64,000 nucleotides of DNA from Paratinospora sagittata (Eukaryota > Streptophyta > Magnoliopsida > Ranunculales > Menispermaceae). Position numbers and translations under genes: made by a program. The notes below the pieces were generated by a model, which saw only the letters and a program-made list of their open reading frames with translations, had not been told where the DNA came from and made no database searches. The DNA lies in contig CM069598.1 of assembly GCA_035771175.1 (NCBI GenBank), positions 3,951,931-4,015,930 of the forward strand, written 5' to 3'. Position 1 is the first letter of the stretch. Every line of letters starts with the position of its first letter. Below are positions 11,901 to 23,319 of this stretch, in pieces.

Positions 11901-11901
11901 A

Positions 11902-12646
11902 CAGGGCTACTAATTGAATCACAAAAAAAAAAAATTTATATCACAAAAAATCACCAATTTTAATTTTTAATAATACTCTCGTGTGATTATACCAAAATTC
12001 TCATGTTTTTGTTTTTTTTTCCAATTTTAAAGTTTTTTTTTTAATTTTTTCGTCGTGGGATTCGGTCTTGCGTGACCGAACCAAGTGTTCCAGATTCGGT
12101 CACATAAGATAAAATCAAATGTAAAAATATTTTTTTAACTGTTCGGTCAAAGACGACGGAACCCAAAACATTAAGTTCAATCGGAAAGGATCGAACCTAT
12201 CGCGATCGGTTCGGTATCATAGGTCCAAACCAATCGCAATTTTTTTCTCATTCACATTGATTTTCTCCTACTTCCGGCGACGTTTTCGCAAACAAAAATA
12301 CCAAAACATTTGATTTCATGTAATCTAAATACAAAAATAAAAAATAAAAAAAAATAACAACAACAACAACAACAATAAATCTCTTACCGATTTAGCAATT
12401 TTTCTGTTAAAGAGGAGGTTATAACAATGAAGTAAATAATTTTTGTAGTAATTTAGGATTTTGAGTGTTAAAATTTTGAAAAAAGAAAATAAAGATTGTG
12501 TTTTGAAAATAGTTGAAATATGAGAGAAAATGAGAAAAGTGTTTTGAGAAGTTTAATGGGGTAAAGATAACAATTTTTTATATTTTGTGACAAAAATAGA
12601 ATATGATAGAAAGAAAAAAGAAAAAAAATTTAAATAGCTGCCCTCT
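11902..12646. mobile_element. Possible non-autonomous DNA transposon
   Basis: The left end CAGGGCTACTAATT and the reverse complement of the right end AGGGCAGCTATTTAAATT are imperfect terminal inverted repeats, set in TATA-rich flanks that could hide a target duplication. The interior has several CGGTC/GACCGAA pairs capable of folding and no ORF. A hAT-like origin is possible but the duplication is not clear. Confidence 0.35.
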
Positions 12647-13911
12647 CTATATTGATAAGTCTCAACTATTTTTTGACATGTCAAAACATTTTATTTAAAA
12701 GAAATAGCTTTATTTGTTCCAATAGTTTAGAACTTTGTAAAAATTGGTTAAAAGTGTGTGTTTAAATTCGGCACATGAATCAATTATTTTTATTACATAG
12801 AAATATAAAAAACATTACCATCATAAAAGTAAGCCAAGTGATTCCTTTCAAGGTTTAGGTTCTCCAAAAAAATAAAATAAAAAAGTCGAAGGATACCTAA
12901 CAACGCTATGAGCCTATGATGACACATGGCATGTGCACCATCTTTCTCCCATTACTTGTTGCTGTCTTTGAATTTGACTGATTGAAGCGTGATCATGACA
13001 CGTGCTTTGTGATTTTCACATCTCACCGTAAACTAACTTCTTTTACACATAGCATCCACCATCAGCACCATTGAATCCACTGACTTACTTCCATCAAACA
13101 ACGGATTTTAGCTTCACTTTATCTTGCACTTCTATCCACCATATCAAACCCATTAGAAATCAAGAACCATTATTGCTCCACGTGGCACAGTAATGGCATG
13201 ATACTCCGATGTACCAACCATTGATTAGTCGTACACGTGTCACTTCTAATAAGACCAAAAATTGGTTCACCCAATTTTGATGATGGTCAATGGCTTTGGG
13301 GGCAGGCCCAGCTGCCCTTTTAATTAAAAATAAAATAATTAAAAGAAAAAAAAAGTAAAGTCAGCCTCTTTATGCCGTGAAGTCACATTATTTTGTTGTT
13401 TGGTCACTATATATGAAAGTCACACTATTGGTAGGCCACAGGGGACACCTTTCTACCACCTAATGAGATGGCATAATTTTATTTTTTGAATTATATATAT
13501 ATAATTAATGTCATTTATACAATATATATGGGCACTCCAATTTCAAATTGATATAAATTTTAATCTAAATATTATAAATTTGTATACGTCATATATCACT
13601 AGAAATTAGCTATTAGAAAAGCCACTTTTAAGGGTCACGTATAGCCTTTAATGAACATTCTATTTTTAGATGAGTTTTTATTCAGTGTAGTTGGGTTTTT
13701 ATTTTTATTCTTTTGTCTAAAATCTACGTTTGTCTTGAAAAGTCGTGGCTAATTAGTTTAATTAGGCTCCAGTGGAATCAGGATTTGGCCTACTCTTTGC
13801 GTCGAATTCTTACTCATTTAAGGTAAATAGTGTATTATAAATATGAAATTAGAATATTACGCATTTATTTTATTATATTTAAAAAAAAAAAAGGTAAACA
13901 GTGATTGAGAT
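12647..13911. other. Intergenic spacer with a few G-boxes
   Basis: No gene recognised. Three CACGTG cores lie between about 13000 and 13240 in slightly GC-richer sequence resembling a promoter, but no ORF lies next to them. Confidence 0.4.
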
Positions 13912-16619
13912 GATAGATATGAAATTATAAATACAAAGTCGGGTCGCCTTGTTAGACGATGGACGAGATATAAATTGTGATTGAGAAGCGAGATCTTGAT
14001 TTCGAGTTAGAGCTTTTGCCCACATTTATTCGTCAGCTTTAAGAAGGAACGTCCAATAATCTCTATAATTTCTGACTCCAAAATAGTCTCGTCCCCACAA
14101 ATGGGTTAGCGGGGACACGGTATCACAACCTCTTTTTCGGATGACATCACGACCAGCACAGAATGCTAAGTATGTTATATCCTAACATACTTGAAATCCT
14201 GTCAACCTCTCACACTAACCCCAATTTTTTAAAAATTTTGACTGAGTCTTCCAATAAAATTAATAAAATCACAAGTCCAAAACCCTACTTGATAAAACAA
14301 TATTCAATTTCTACAAAACATTAATTTCATAATATTTCAAACATCCACATAATGTCTATTAATCATCAGATCTCATGTAAACTCCATAAACATCTTATAT
14401 CTCATCTATATGATAATTATACATATATTATAGGGTTACAAGAATATGCATCAAAAATACAAAGTTATAATACAACCCAAAATATCAAAACATACATTAA
14501 AAAGAAAATCAGGAGTACAACAACTATTACTCCTGATCTTTCCCTTTTCCCTTCCTGTTAGAACCTAAAAAAATGGAAAATATTATAAGAAAACAATAAG
14601 CTCAGTGAATAATCCTACCTATGGTATCATGTATGTATCATATATAAAAACATGAAACTTATTTCAAAGCATTTAAATCATATGCAAGGGAAACATAAAT
14701 AATATATATGCACAATATAATTCATGAATATGCATTCAGTTCTAAAACTATGCAAATTTTTATAAAAATTCATCATCCATCTCCCTCATTATAGATAATT
14801 AAATGAGTCTCTTCCTTATTATGCATCAATGAGGAGTGCACCGACCTCAAATTACTCATTTATCAAGTTATGTCATTTCTACGTCTTTTATCTCGTGTCG
14901 GGAATGCACCGACCAAGATTACTAAAACCGTCAATCCTGTGGGTATGTTCCCTGATATTTAGACCCATAAAAATCTTTTTCATGTCAATAACCTACTTAA
15001 GTAGGTCTATTAACATGCTTTAATGCATCAAATCATTTTATGAGTTTTAAACAACCATTCGAATACATATATTAATATGTTCAGTTCACAAATATTTTCA
15101 TATTATATACCAATGTCATACATAAAAGCCAAAAATAAGGATTATTCACAATACAAGATTTTTCAACTTAAAATACAATTACCAACAATTTCGAGTTCAG
15201 TTTCAATTTAAATCCAACTAACTCAATCTATCATAACCATTCTATTAATCAATTTCATTTATTCATATTCATTTCACGCATAAATACTCAGTTTTCATTT
15301 ACATATTTAATTTTCCAACACACTTCCAATCATCAATAAATATTTTTCAATTCATTTAAAAATCTAATCTATATCATATTTAATCATACTCACTAGTATT
15401 ATTAATTCAGTACAATTCACTTGATCCAAATCTTGTTCATTCACCACTAATTCTTACTTTAGCAACCTAAAAAATATTATACAGATTCCATGAATTTAAA
15501 TTTTAACTCAATTTAGGACTCATAAGCAGTTGGAGACGCTACTAAACTATTTTTACGGTCAATCTAAATATTTTCACAAAAAGTAACAGTGAAAATAAAT
15601 TTCCACTAGTTCTCAATTTTATTTTTCTAATAGAAACATATATCAATTTTATTAAAAATATAGAACATTCAAAAAATTATTTTGTTTACATCGACACGTG
15701 CAAAATTAGTCCTACTACCATTCTACCACCTTCAACAAGTATTTCACTGAGGTTTTACATGTTCGTGGATGTCTCCAAAATCAATTTTACTCACAAAAAC
15801 CTTATATTTAGTTGCTAAAAATATCAAATCATATCCAAAAATCATGATCTTAACATCGAAATGTCATGAATTGATAGATCTATCTTTCTACAGTCTCAAA
15901 CCGGAGTTTTATCAGGTTTTAATAAGGTTATGAAGGTCTTCAATATCAAATCTAACGGTTTTATAGGTCTTAAGTATCAAATCTAACTTTGAACAGCTAT
16001 AAAATTTCTAAAAGAATAAATAAATGAAATATAACCACATATTTAGGGTTTTTACATGAAGTATTTTTCAACCTTCCCAGCAAATTTTCATTCTAGTTGG
16101 GTCAAAACCCTAATTTCAAAAACACTGTAAAATGGTTCTCATAGTAAAAATTACTCCAAGTGAATCATTACATCTAGCTTAAATACCAATTTTACGAAGA
16201 AATAAAATAAAAATCACTTACCGTAGGTCCCGATTTGGCAAAATCTAATATTTTTTCCCCTTTTTCCTTCTTTCTCTCTTCGTTTTTTCTTTCTTCTCTT
16301 TTTTTTTTTTAATAAATTGTCCATATAAAAAAATAATTTCATGCTCCCTATATTGATTAGTAAACCAACTCCCCATGCTTAAATTTAATTTATATATATA
16401 TATATATCCAACTTACACATATTGTTTAGATTTTGATAATCTAATTAAAATTTATAAAAATATAACTACATATACTTGCATACTTGTATTTTTATATATT
16501 ATACGTATATTATACATTTCAGTATATATATAAATCAACGTAAAATTTTTTGACAAAAAATATGAAATGTTGCAACGCGGGGTCATAGACCCAAAAAAAA
16601 AAAAAGATAGATATGAAAT
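13912..16619 (+). repeat. tRNA-type SINE split by a nested LTR
   Basis: SINE sequence occupies 13931-14120 and resumes at 16575, ending in 13 A at 16593-16605. The whole is flanked by a perfect 14-base target duplication GATAGATATGAAAT (13912-13925 and 16606-16619). The two SINE parts joined give about 205 bases that align along their length with an uninterrupted copy at 41084-41289, including the ending GGGTCAtAGACC followed by A. A degenerate A/B-box-like head is visible (TTTCGAGTTAGAG near 14000). The missing middle is accounted for by the LTR in between. Confidence 0.75.
14121..16574. mobile_element. Solo LTR (about 2.45 kb) inserted in the SINE
   Basis: Block starts TATCACAACC and ends ATGTTGCA, i.e. 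decayed TG...CA termini, and is flanked by ACACGG (14115-14120) and ACGCGG (16575-16580), a target duplication with one difference. It lacks coding capacity, has an AT-rich body with long pyrimidine runs near 16250-16310, and its length fits chromovirus-type Ty3/gypsy LTRs. Removing it restores a continuous SINE, the strongest argument for these limits. Orientation is uncertain. Confidence 0.65.
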
Positions 16620-16624
16620 ATTAT

Positions 16625-17345
16625 AATATGTATTTAGTTTTTTTTTTAAAGATTTTTATGCATGTTCTTTTTTATTGCTGTAAAGAGGTAATAAAATTCA
16701 ATGACCAAATCAATTCCCCCGTCGTCAAAAAAAAAAAAAAAAGTAATCAATTCCCCGCTTTTCTCCTTTCTAGTGCCAGTTTAATAAGTTGGTAACATGT
16801 AATTATGTCTAAGTTGGTATGGAAGTCTCTCATTTACCCTACTTTCTCATGTTCTTTTGCTCTTTATTTATTTATTTTTAATCTAATTAATTATCATCAT
16901 TACTAATTAATTAATTAATTTTCTTTCTTTCTTTCTTTCTTTCTTTTTTTTTTTTGTTAAAGAGAGAACTCTAGTTTACATACTATTCATCCTTTTATAC
17001 ATAAAATATGAAAGATCTCCGCCATATGCTATCATCAATTTATTCTTAATTGCATTGCTTAGCATTTTGTTAGCTGGCCGCATGTCCACAAAAGCCAAAC
17101 TAGTAAGATGACTGTCCCATAAAAAAATAATTCTTTACTGTAATCAAACAACTAATCTTATTATATTTGAAGAATTATTGGCAACTAATATTCATTTATC
17201 ATTGTTATTTTCACCTATTGATGTGAATTCATTTTCTTTGAGGTCTCATTCCAATGGGTCGACCCAAAGTAAAAGTTAGAAAGCTTCTTAGGAATACATA
17301 CATTATGATGGTGCTTACTAAGTGAGAGAATCATTTAAATAGAAA
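16625..17345. other. AT-rich spacer with (CTTT)n microsatellite
   Basis: Simple repeats: TTAA repeats near 16900 and about six CTTT units at about 16921-16945. No gene seen. Confidence 0.5.
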
Positions 17346-18740
17346 CTTAAAGGCAAGCAACAGTATAATAGATAGCAATGAAGTTATGAAACTGATGATT
17401 TTGGTCTTTGGATTCCCAACCCCTTGTTCCTCTGCCAGCTCCTCTTTCACTACCTTTTGTTACCAATGGATAATCTGACACTTTAGCCACAGTTCTCTCC
17501 CCTTTTCTTTTAAAGGTAAAATGGGATTCTATCATATCCATCCTCTTTTCAAACACAACTAAACAAAATAATTACTGGGTATTCAAAACAAAACCCAGAA
17601 AGAAATACTAGAAATAGGTAACAATGAATATTTTGTAATTTTTTTCAAGCACCACTAAAAACTATAATTGCAATTCACTCAATGGTTTGAAAGTATACTT
17701 AAAGAAAATGATAGCAATTCACTCAATGGCGAGTTTCCTCAGACATGAAGAGGGCACAAGGACTTCGCAATGAACCGTCACCTAAGGCCGCGAAGCCGAA
17801 ATCTATCTCAAGAGACTTGAATTCAAGAGCTCGAGAAGAAATTCATCTTCCTACCACCCTCCACCAAACTGCAAACTGGTCAATGGTAGAGATTCATGAA
17901 TGCTGGTGATGCATTGAACAGAAATAAAAATTTATAAAGTTAATGTGCCTAACCCAACTTTGCTTACAGCCACAAAACATGAACCCACATGACATGTGTA
18001 GGTGTTTCTCAAGAAGAACCCTTGTTCTTCTTCTTTCCCTGTTGAAATTCCAGTACCGATGCCCTTACCTGACAAAATTATGCTCACTCCATCATCTTCT
18101 TCACTCAACAATGTGGGTTAAAGTAGCTCCAAAATAAAGATGATTCAGATCCCACAAGCAAGAAAAACCCATCGAGAATAAACGCAAGAAGGACCCATTA
18201 ACAAGCAAATGAAACGTTTTGTGATTCCAGGTGTAAATGTGGGAAACCATATACCCCCCAAAAACAAAGTAAGGAAGAACCAAAACCAAACAGGAAAACC
18301 CCACCTGACTTGCACCACATCACCCTTCTTTTCATTTTCATTCTCCAAAACTAATCAAGATCCAACAAAGAAGGGGTGAAAGAACAAAAAAATCACTGAA
18401 AATATTTCAATTTCTAGTAAGATCATGCTAAAACAATTTCAATGGATATGAAGAAATGTAATGGAATTTACTAAATATTTGGTACATAAAATCCCATCTG
18501 ATTTTGAATCTTCGTGGCTGGATTTTGATCATTTCTGCAATGCAACACAACAACAAAAATAAATAAAAATAAAAAAATAAAGACACGGAAGAGAAAAAAG
18601 AAGAGGCATCGAATTTTAATTATTTTCCTTGCTCATTTGAATTAGATATTTTGTACAGAATGACATGGTGAGAGAGGGCATCAGATCAACAGGAAGAAAA
18701 AACCCATGTCATATCCAGATCCTCAAGTATGATGATTGAG
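17346..18740. other. Unresolved region downstream of the ERF gene
   Basis: Less AT-rich than its flanks. Short minus-strand ORFs exist (for example 17556-17347, and a 36-codon one ending near 17727 with GDGSLRSPCALF) but none matches a known family and no exon chain was found. A 16-base repeat GCAATTCACTCAATGG occurs twice, near 17671 and 17714. May be untranslated or non-coding RNA sequence. Confidence 0.3.
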
Positions 18741-18939
18741 CTCGAGCTCAAGCTCAACTTCAACAAAACAGACTTTTTCAGATTTTGAAGCCCATGAAGT
18801 TGAAGAAAACAACATTAATTAGATCCCATAAACATCAAACCACTACTACACATATAAATCTACCATCATAATAAGGAAAAGGAACAATTTTTTTTTTCCT
18901 CAACTCCCAAGCAATATCATCATCAGCTTTTATCTCATC

Positions 18940-18995
18940 ATCGTCATCTTCATCCTCTTCTTCTTCATCTTCGTCGTCGTCGTCTTCTCTCGGAT
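18940..18995. repeat. Imperfect (TCD)n microsatellite in the ERF 3' flank
   Basis: A run of TCATC/TCTTC/TCGTC triplets about 85-140 bases downstream of the ERF stop codon, probably inside its 3' UTR. On the minus strand it would encode an Asp/Glu run, but in a separate frame from the ERF. Confidence 0.6.
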
Positions 18996-19079
18996 TAAAA
19001 GAAAGAAAAATAGAAAAAAAAAAACAAAAGGAGAAAAACGTGATCAAGATCTCTCAAGATCTGTAACACTTTTCGCATA

Positions 19080-19790
19080 TCAAAGGCACAAGGCAGTGCT
19101 CTGAAAATCTTCACCAACACCACTATCAACCAGATCATCTTCATCCATTGGAGGAAGATTGAGATCAAAAGGAAGAGGAGGTTTCCGAGACGAAGACGAC
19201 ACAAAATCTCCGTCAATAACCGACGAAGACGAATCACAATCACTATGACAATCCTCCGGCAGAACCGGCCGATGAGGTTGATGTTGCCGTTGCCGGCGCC
19301 TCGGTGCCGCCGTCGACGCCGCCACCACCGGAACCACCGACGAGTACTTCGGTCCACTGAACGACTCCACCGTGCTGCTCAAACTGCTACTCGTCGGCCT
19401 CTGCACCTGCTGCCGTTGCTCCTCCTCTTGCTGTTGATGCCTATTCAACCGTTGATGCTGCTGAAATTGCTGTTGATGATGCTGATGATGATGATGACGA
19501 TGTGGAGGAGGAGGATGAGGATGATGGTGATCGAAGTCGTGAGGATCGTTAGGGTTTTGTTGAAATGCTAAATGATGGAAACCAGATGGCGGAGACAACG
19601 GAAAATTGGTTTTCGCTTTTAGGCCGCGAAGAGACCTAGCTGCCGCATCGTAAGCTCGCGCGGCATCTTCGGCGGAATCGAAAGTTCCTAACCAAACTCG
19701 CGTTTTCTTCCACGGATCCCTAATTTCCGCTGCGAATCTGCCCCACGGTCTCTTCCTCACACCTCTGAATCTCATCTCCTTCGTCGTCTG

Positions 19791-19821
<31 letters not shown>

Positions 19822-19895
19822 CTCGTCCCTCCGATCTCCACCGCTCCTCCTCCTGTGGCCGGCGCCGGTGCGGTGGTTCCTCTACCTCTCCGCAT
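19080..19895 (-). CDS. ERF-family AP2 transcriptional repressor with EAR motif
   Basis: Intron-less gene for a 271-residue DNA-binding protein of the ethylene response factor family; acts in the nucleus on GCC-box promoters. One AP2/ERF domain spans about residues 42-99 ([18 protein letters not shown] ... [16 protein letters not shown]) with the Ala and Asp residues typical of the ERF rather than DREB group. A C-terminal PFDLNLPP (about 242-249) is an LxLxL/DLNxxP EAR motif, which recruits TOPLESS-type corepressors; together these place it in the group VIII (class II ERF repressor) set. Unusual low-complexity tracts: ten Asn at about 26-35, encoded by ATT/AAT repeats, and a His/Pro/Gln/Glu-rich stretch at about 106-165. 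The start is the ATG at 19895; the codon two upstream is TTG and not used. Leader contains CTT repeats. Absence of introns and length fit the group. Which orthologue it is cannot be decided. Confidence 0.95.
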
Positions 19896-19899
19896 CTTC

Positions 19900-20110
19900 A
19901 ACGCAGAAGAAGAACACCAGACGCCGATCTAGAAGAAGAAGAAGAAGAAGGAGGAGGGACAGGTGGAAGGCGGAGGAGGCAGGAGTTAGATAGAATGAGT
20001 TACGACCTGGAGTTGCTCCTCCACCTTCTTCTTCTTCTTCTGTTCTTGTTTTCTTTGTTTTTCTGTGTGTTTTTTGGGATCGCTTTCTTCTTCTTCTTCT
20101 TCTTGGTGTT
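19900..20110 (-). promoter_or_regulatory. ERF 5' leader with CTT/GAA microsatellites
   Basis: Upstream of the ERF ATG the minus strand has GAA/GAAGAA runs (plus-strand CTTCTT near 20025-20105 and GAAGAAGAA near 19931-19950) and GTTGGT repeats, as in many plant 5' UTRs. ORFs overlapping this stretch are low-complexity artefacts. Confidence 0.5.
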
Positions 20111-20159
20111 GGTGTTGGTGTTGGTGGTGGTGGTGAGGTTTGCGAGCGAGAGATCGCCA

Positions 20160-21780
20160 AGGCCTCACCTTGTGCCTCACAAAACCGACTTGATGGCTGC
20201 TGGCTACGCTTTTTTTTATTTTAATGAAATGACGGAACTGCCCTCTGCTATGGTGAAAGACGAAAATGGGTCTATGGGTTTGGTGTTGGGGAGGGTTTAT
20301 TGGGGTTATGTTGGTTGGGGACATTTTGGTGAATGTGGATTCAGAGTCGAGGCTACGCAGCAGAGCGAAGAGATTCATTCAGAGTGTCGTACCGTACGCC
20401 CCTATTTGCGGGAAAGATGGGGATTTTGGTGTCTCTTACCGTGAATCTAGCAAGTGCCCTTTTTTGTAATAAAATTTTACTTGGACTGTCAATTGAAAAT
20501 TTGAGTAAGGGTGTTTCTGTCTTTTCAACGTTTAAGAGATGGTGCAAATGTATCTTTAATTTTATTGTTTGACGCGTATTGGAGATCGGTTTTGCAAGAA
20601 TACGGAAGGGTTAACAGAGAAAGAAGATAAATCACGGTGCGAAGAACTATCTATTTTAGCTATAGATCATTGTTTCTTTGAGTTTTACATGATTTTAGTA
20701 ATTTCCTTCTCATATTTTCAAATGCTAAATTACTTTTATTTGTTATATAAGTATCCCTTATTTAATGTCAAGATTTTTCTATAAATCAAATGGGAACATA
20801 TGAAATTAGGATTAGAATTAAAATAATAATGTCAAACGATAACATTGTGCAATATTTCTTGATATAGATCATGGTGTAAAGATCAAAGAGCAATTCAAAA
20901 TTTAATAAATCAGTCTAGTCTAACAAAATAAAGGAAAAGAAAAAAAGCTGGGAAAAAATAATAATAGAATGGAGAAGATATATGTATATTTTTGAACTTT
21001 TTTTTATTTTTTAATATTGAAAATTGAATGGCTTCAATACATATTAATGTTCTTCACGAATTAAAGGACCTATCTATCATCTATATATCATTATAGCTAT
21101 CAATGTATCCATCTATCTATCCACCTATTCATAGATTATGTACTTTCCTTTAATTTATTTATTTGGCACAATCAATTACCCTAGGAGAAAAATATATATA
21201 TATATATATATAAAGTTTATTACAGTTTGAAGGCCATTTCTTTAATTTGACGTAGAAGCAAAATCATTGTAAACAAATATATAAGATTTTTTGTACCGTG
21301 GATGATAATAAACTCACGATTGTATCTTGTCTAAAATACCAAAAATTAAGTTGATTTATTAGTCATTTTTTCATGTGAAAATTGCCTATTATAGAAATAA
21401 TTTGTTTTTCATAAAAGGGTTTCAAAATATTTTTTTTTATTCGATATAAATCTGAAAATTAAAATGGAATATTATGTTCATTATTGTTAGATTGTTATTA
21501 ATCGATCTTGTTTTTTATATATATTTTTTTATGTCTATTATATATTTGAGCAACCTGGCTTTATATATTTTTATGCCCAACCATTAAAAAATAAAAGAAA
21601 AACAAAAGTTGATTTTTGTCAAAGATATATTGAATATCTAGTCTAGAATAATAATCAACTCCCTTACCAGTTTAAAAAAAAAAAAAATTATATTGTTTGC
21701 TTCAATGACTCGTGTTATGCCCACACAAGTTGGGTAATAATGCATAGTACGCACCAAGTACTTAATATCAATTTATGCAT
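20160..21780. other. ERF promoter and AT-rich spacer
   Basis: First 400 bases are moderately GC and likely promoter; the rest is AT-rich with a (TA)n run near 21192-21212. No gene recognised. Confidence 0.45.
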
Positions 21781-21783
21781 TAA

Positions 21784-22268
21784 GGGCTCATTTTGGTACG
21801 CGAGAAAGAATAAGATTATTTTTATAGAATTTAACAGAATATGAAATTATAAGATTAAATAAATAATTAAACCAAAAAATAATTAAATAAATAATTGTAA
21901 TTTTATGTTTGAGATTTAAACCAAAAAATAATTAAATTTTTTTAAATAAATTTAAAAAATTAAATTATATTAAAATAAAAAATTCCTGTTGCAAAACTAG
22001 ATTTTTCAGTGTTTTACAATCTGATTTTGCGTTACAATTTTCTTTTAGATGAAGATGAAGAAGAAGAGCAGCGAACCAACATAAAAAAAAATAATAATAA
22101 ATAAAAAATTTCTATATCCTGACGTTTTGGTTGGGATGATTTTATCCCGGTACAGTGGGATAAAAACGTTGGTACTATAATTTTTATCCAATTTCGGTCA
22201 TCATCCAAACATGGGAATATGATTATTTTTAATCATTTCCTATCTAATCCTTCTTTCCAAACGCACCC
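21784..22268. mobile_element. Tourist-like (PIF/Harbinger) MITE
   Basis: 485-bp element with imperfect terminal inverted repeats, left GGGCTCATTTTGGTACGCG and right (reverse complement) GGGTGCGTTTGGAAAGAAGG, flanked by TAA at 21781-21783 and 22269-22271. A 3-base TAA/TTA duplication and a GGG(C/T)nnnTTTGG terminus are the hallmarks of Tourist MITEs. No ORF inside. Confidence 0.7.
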
Positions 22269-22330
22269 TAAGGGGCTGCTGCAACCTGAATAAGATGATA
22301 TATATATATATATATATATTTTTTTTTTTA

Positions 22331-22704
22331 GCCCTTATGTGTTTGGAGGTGAGGTGGGATGAGATAAAAATTATCTCACCCCACCCTCCATCCCACCACT
22401 TTTTTTTTCTTCTCATCCTGCACATTTATTCTTTACAAAAAAAAATTTAATTAAATTATCAACTACGATTTGCTGGTTTTGCAAATAGCAAAACTATGGT
22501 TTTGGTTTTTTTTTTATAGGTTTAATATAATTTTTTTAAAATTAAGTTATAAAAAAAATATTCAATAATTTTTTTATTTCAATCCCAAATACACTATAAA
22601 CATAAGATTACACTATTTTTTATTCTATCATATCCTATCTTATCTTGTCCTATTCAATCCTACAAAAATAATCTCATCTTATTCCGCGTATCAAACACGA
22701 GCTC
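22331..22704. mobile_element. Second MITE-like element abutting the first
   Basis: Left end GCCCTTATGTGTTTGGAGG...GATGAGAT and the reverse complement of the right end GAGCTCGTGTTTGATACGCGG...GATGAGAT are related inverted repeats. It sits 60 bp from the Tourist-like element across a (TA)n run. No convincing target duplication. Confidence 0.45.
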
Positions 22705-23275
22705 TAATAGTGTTATTTAAAGTATAGAATATATCAATTAATGAAATTTAATTGTCCACTTTTGGTATTTCTTCTATAGGTATCGACAAGAAGTTGTCAT
22801 TTTGATGATTATCTCTAGATACTATATTTGATTGTCAATACATTTTTTTTAAACTCCTCTTCATGTATATTTATCATTATCAATATTAATTGAAGTAAAT
22901 ATTATTTCAAAAAGATCTTTCAATTCGCACGCCATATCAATTGCTCATTGTATTGTTGATCTTCCTCTTATTTATGTTGTACTTGATAATAATATTGAGT
23001 TATTATAACTCAAACAAGATCATTTGATAACAATTAAATAAAAGTGTGAGATTAATCTTTTCGAACATGATAGAAACATTTAAATTAACTCAAAAATAAA
23101 TAAATAAATATACGTCTAAACTCTTCCTCACCCATTGCAATTGGTCCTTTACAAAGAATTATCCACCACTTCTTAAAATTACAAAGAATTAACTTTACAA
23201 ATAATACAACTATAAATAAAAATAATTTTAGAACAAAATAGAACAATTATATAGACAGAGAGATATAAAGCCTAA
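22705..23275. other. AT-rich spacer
   Basis: Nothing recognised. Confidence 0.4.
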
Positions 23276-23319
23276 AGGAGAGGGGTGTTCTCGTCAACTT
23301 ACAAAACTTACGCCGTGAG

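Noticed and set aside
18835..19047. Acidic Asp/Glu-rich ORF downstream of ERF
   Set aside because: A translated triplet microsatellite in the 3' flank; wrong frame to extend the ERF.
19882..20378. Low-complexity ORFs upstream of ERF on both strands
   Set aside because: Encoded by CTT/GTT microsatellites of the leader; no domain and no splice evidence.
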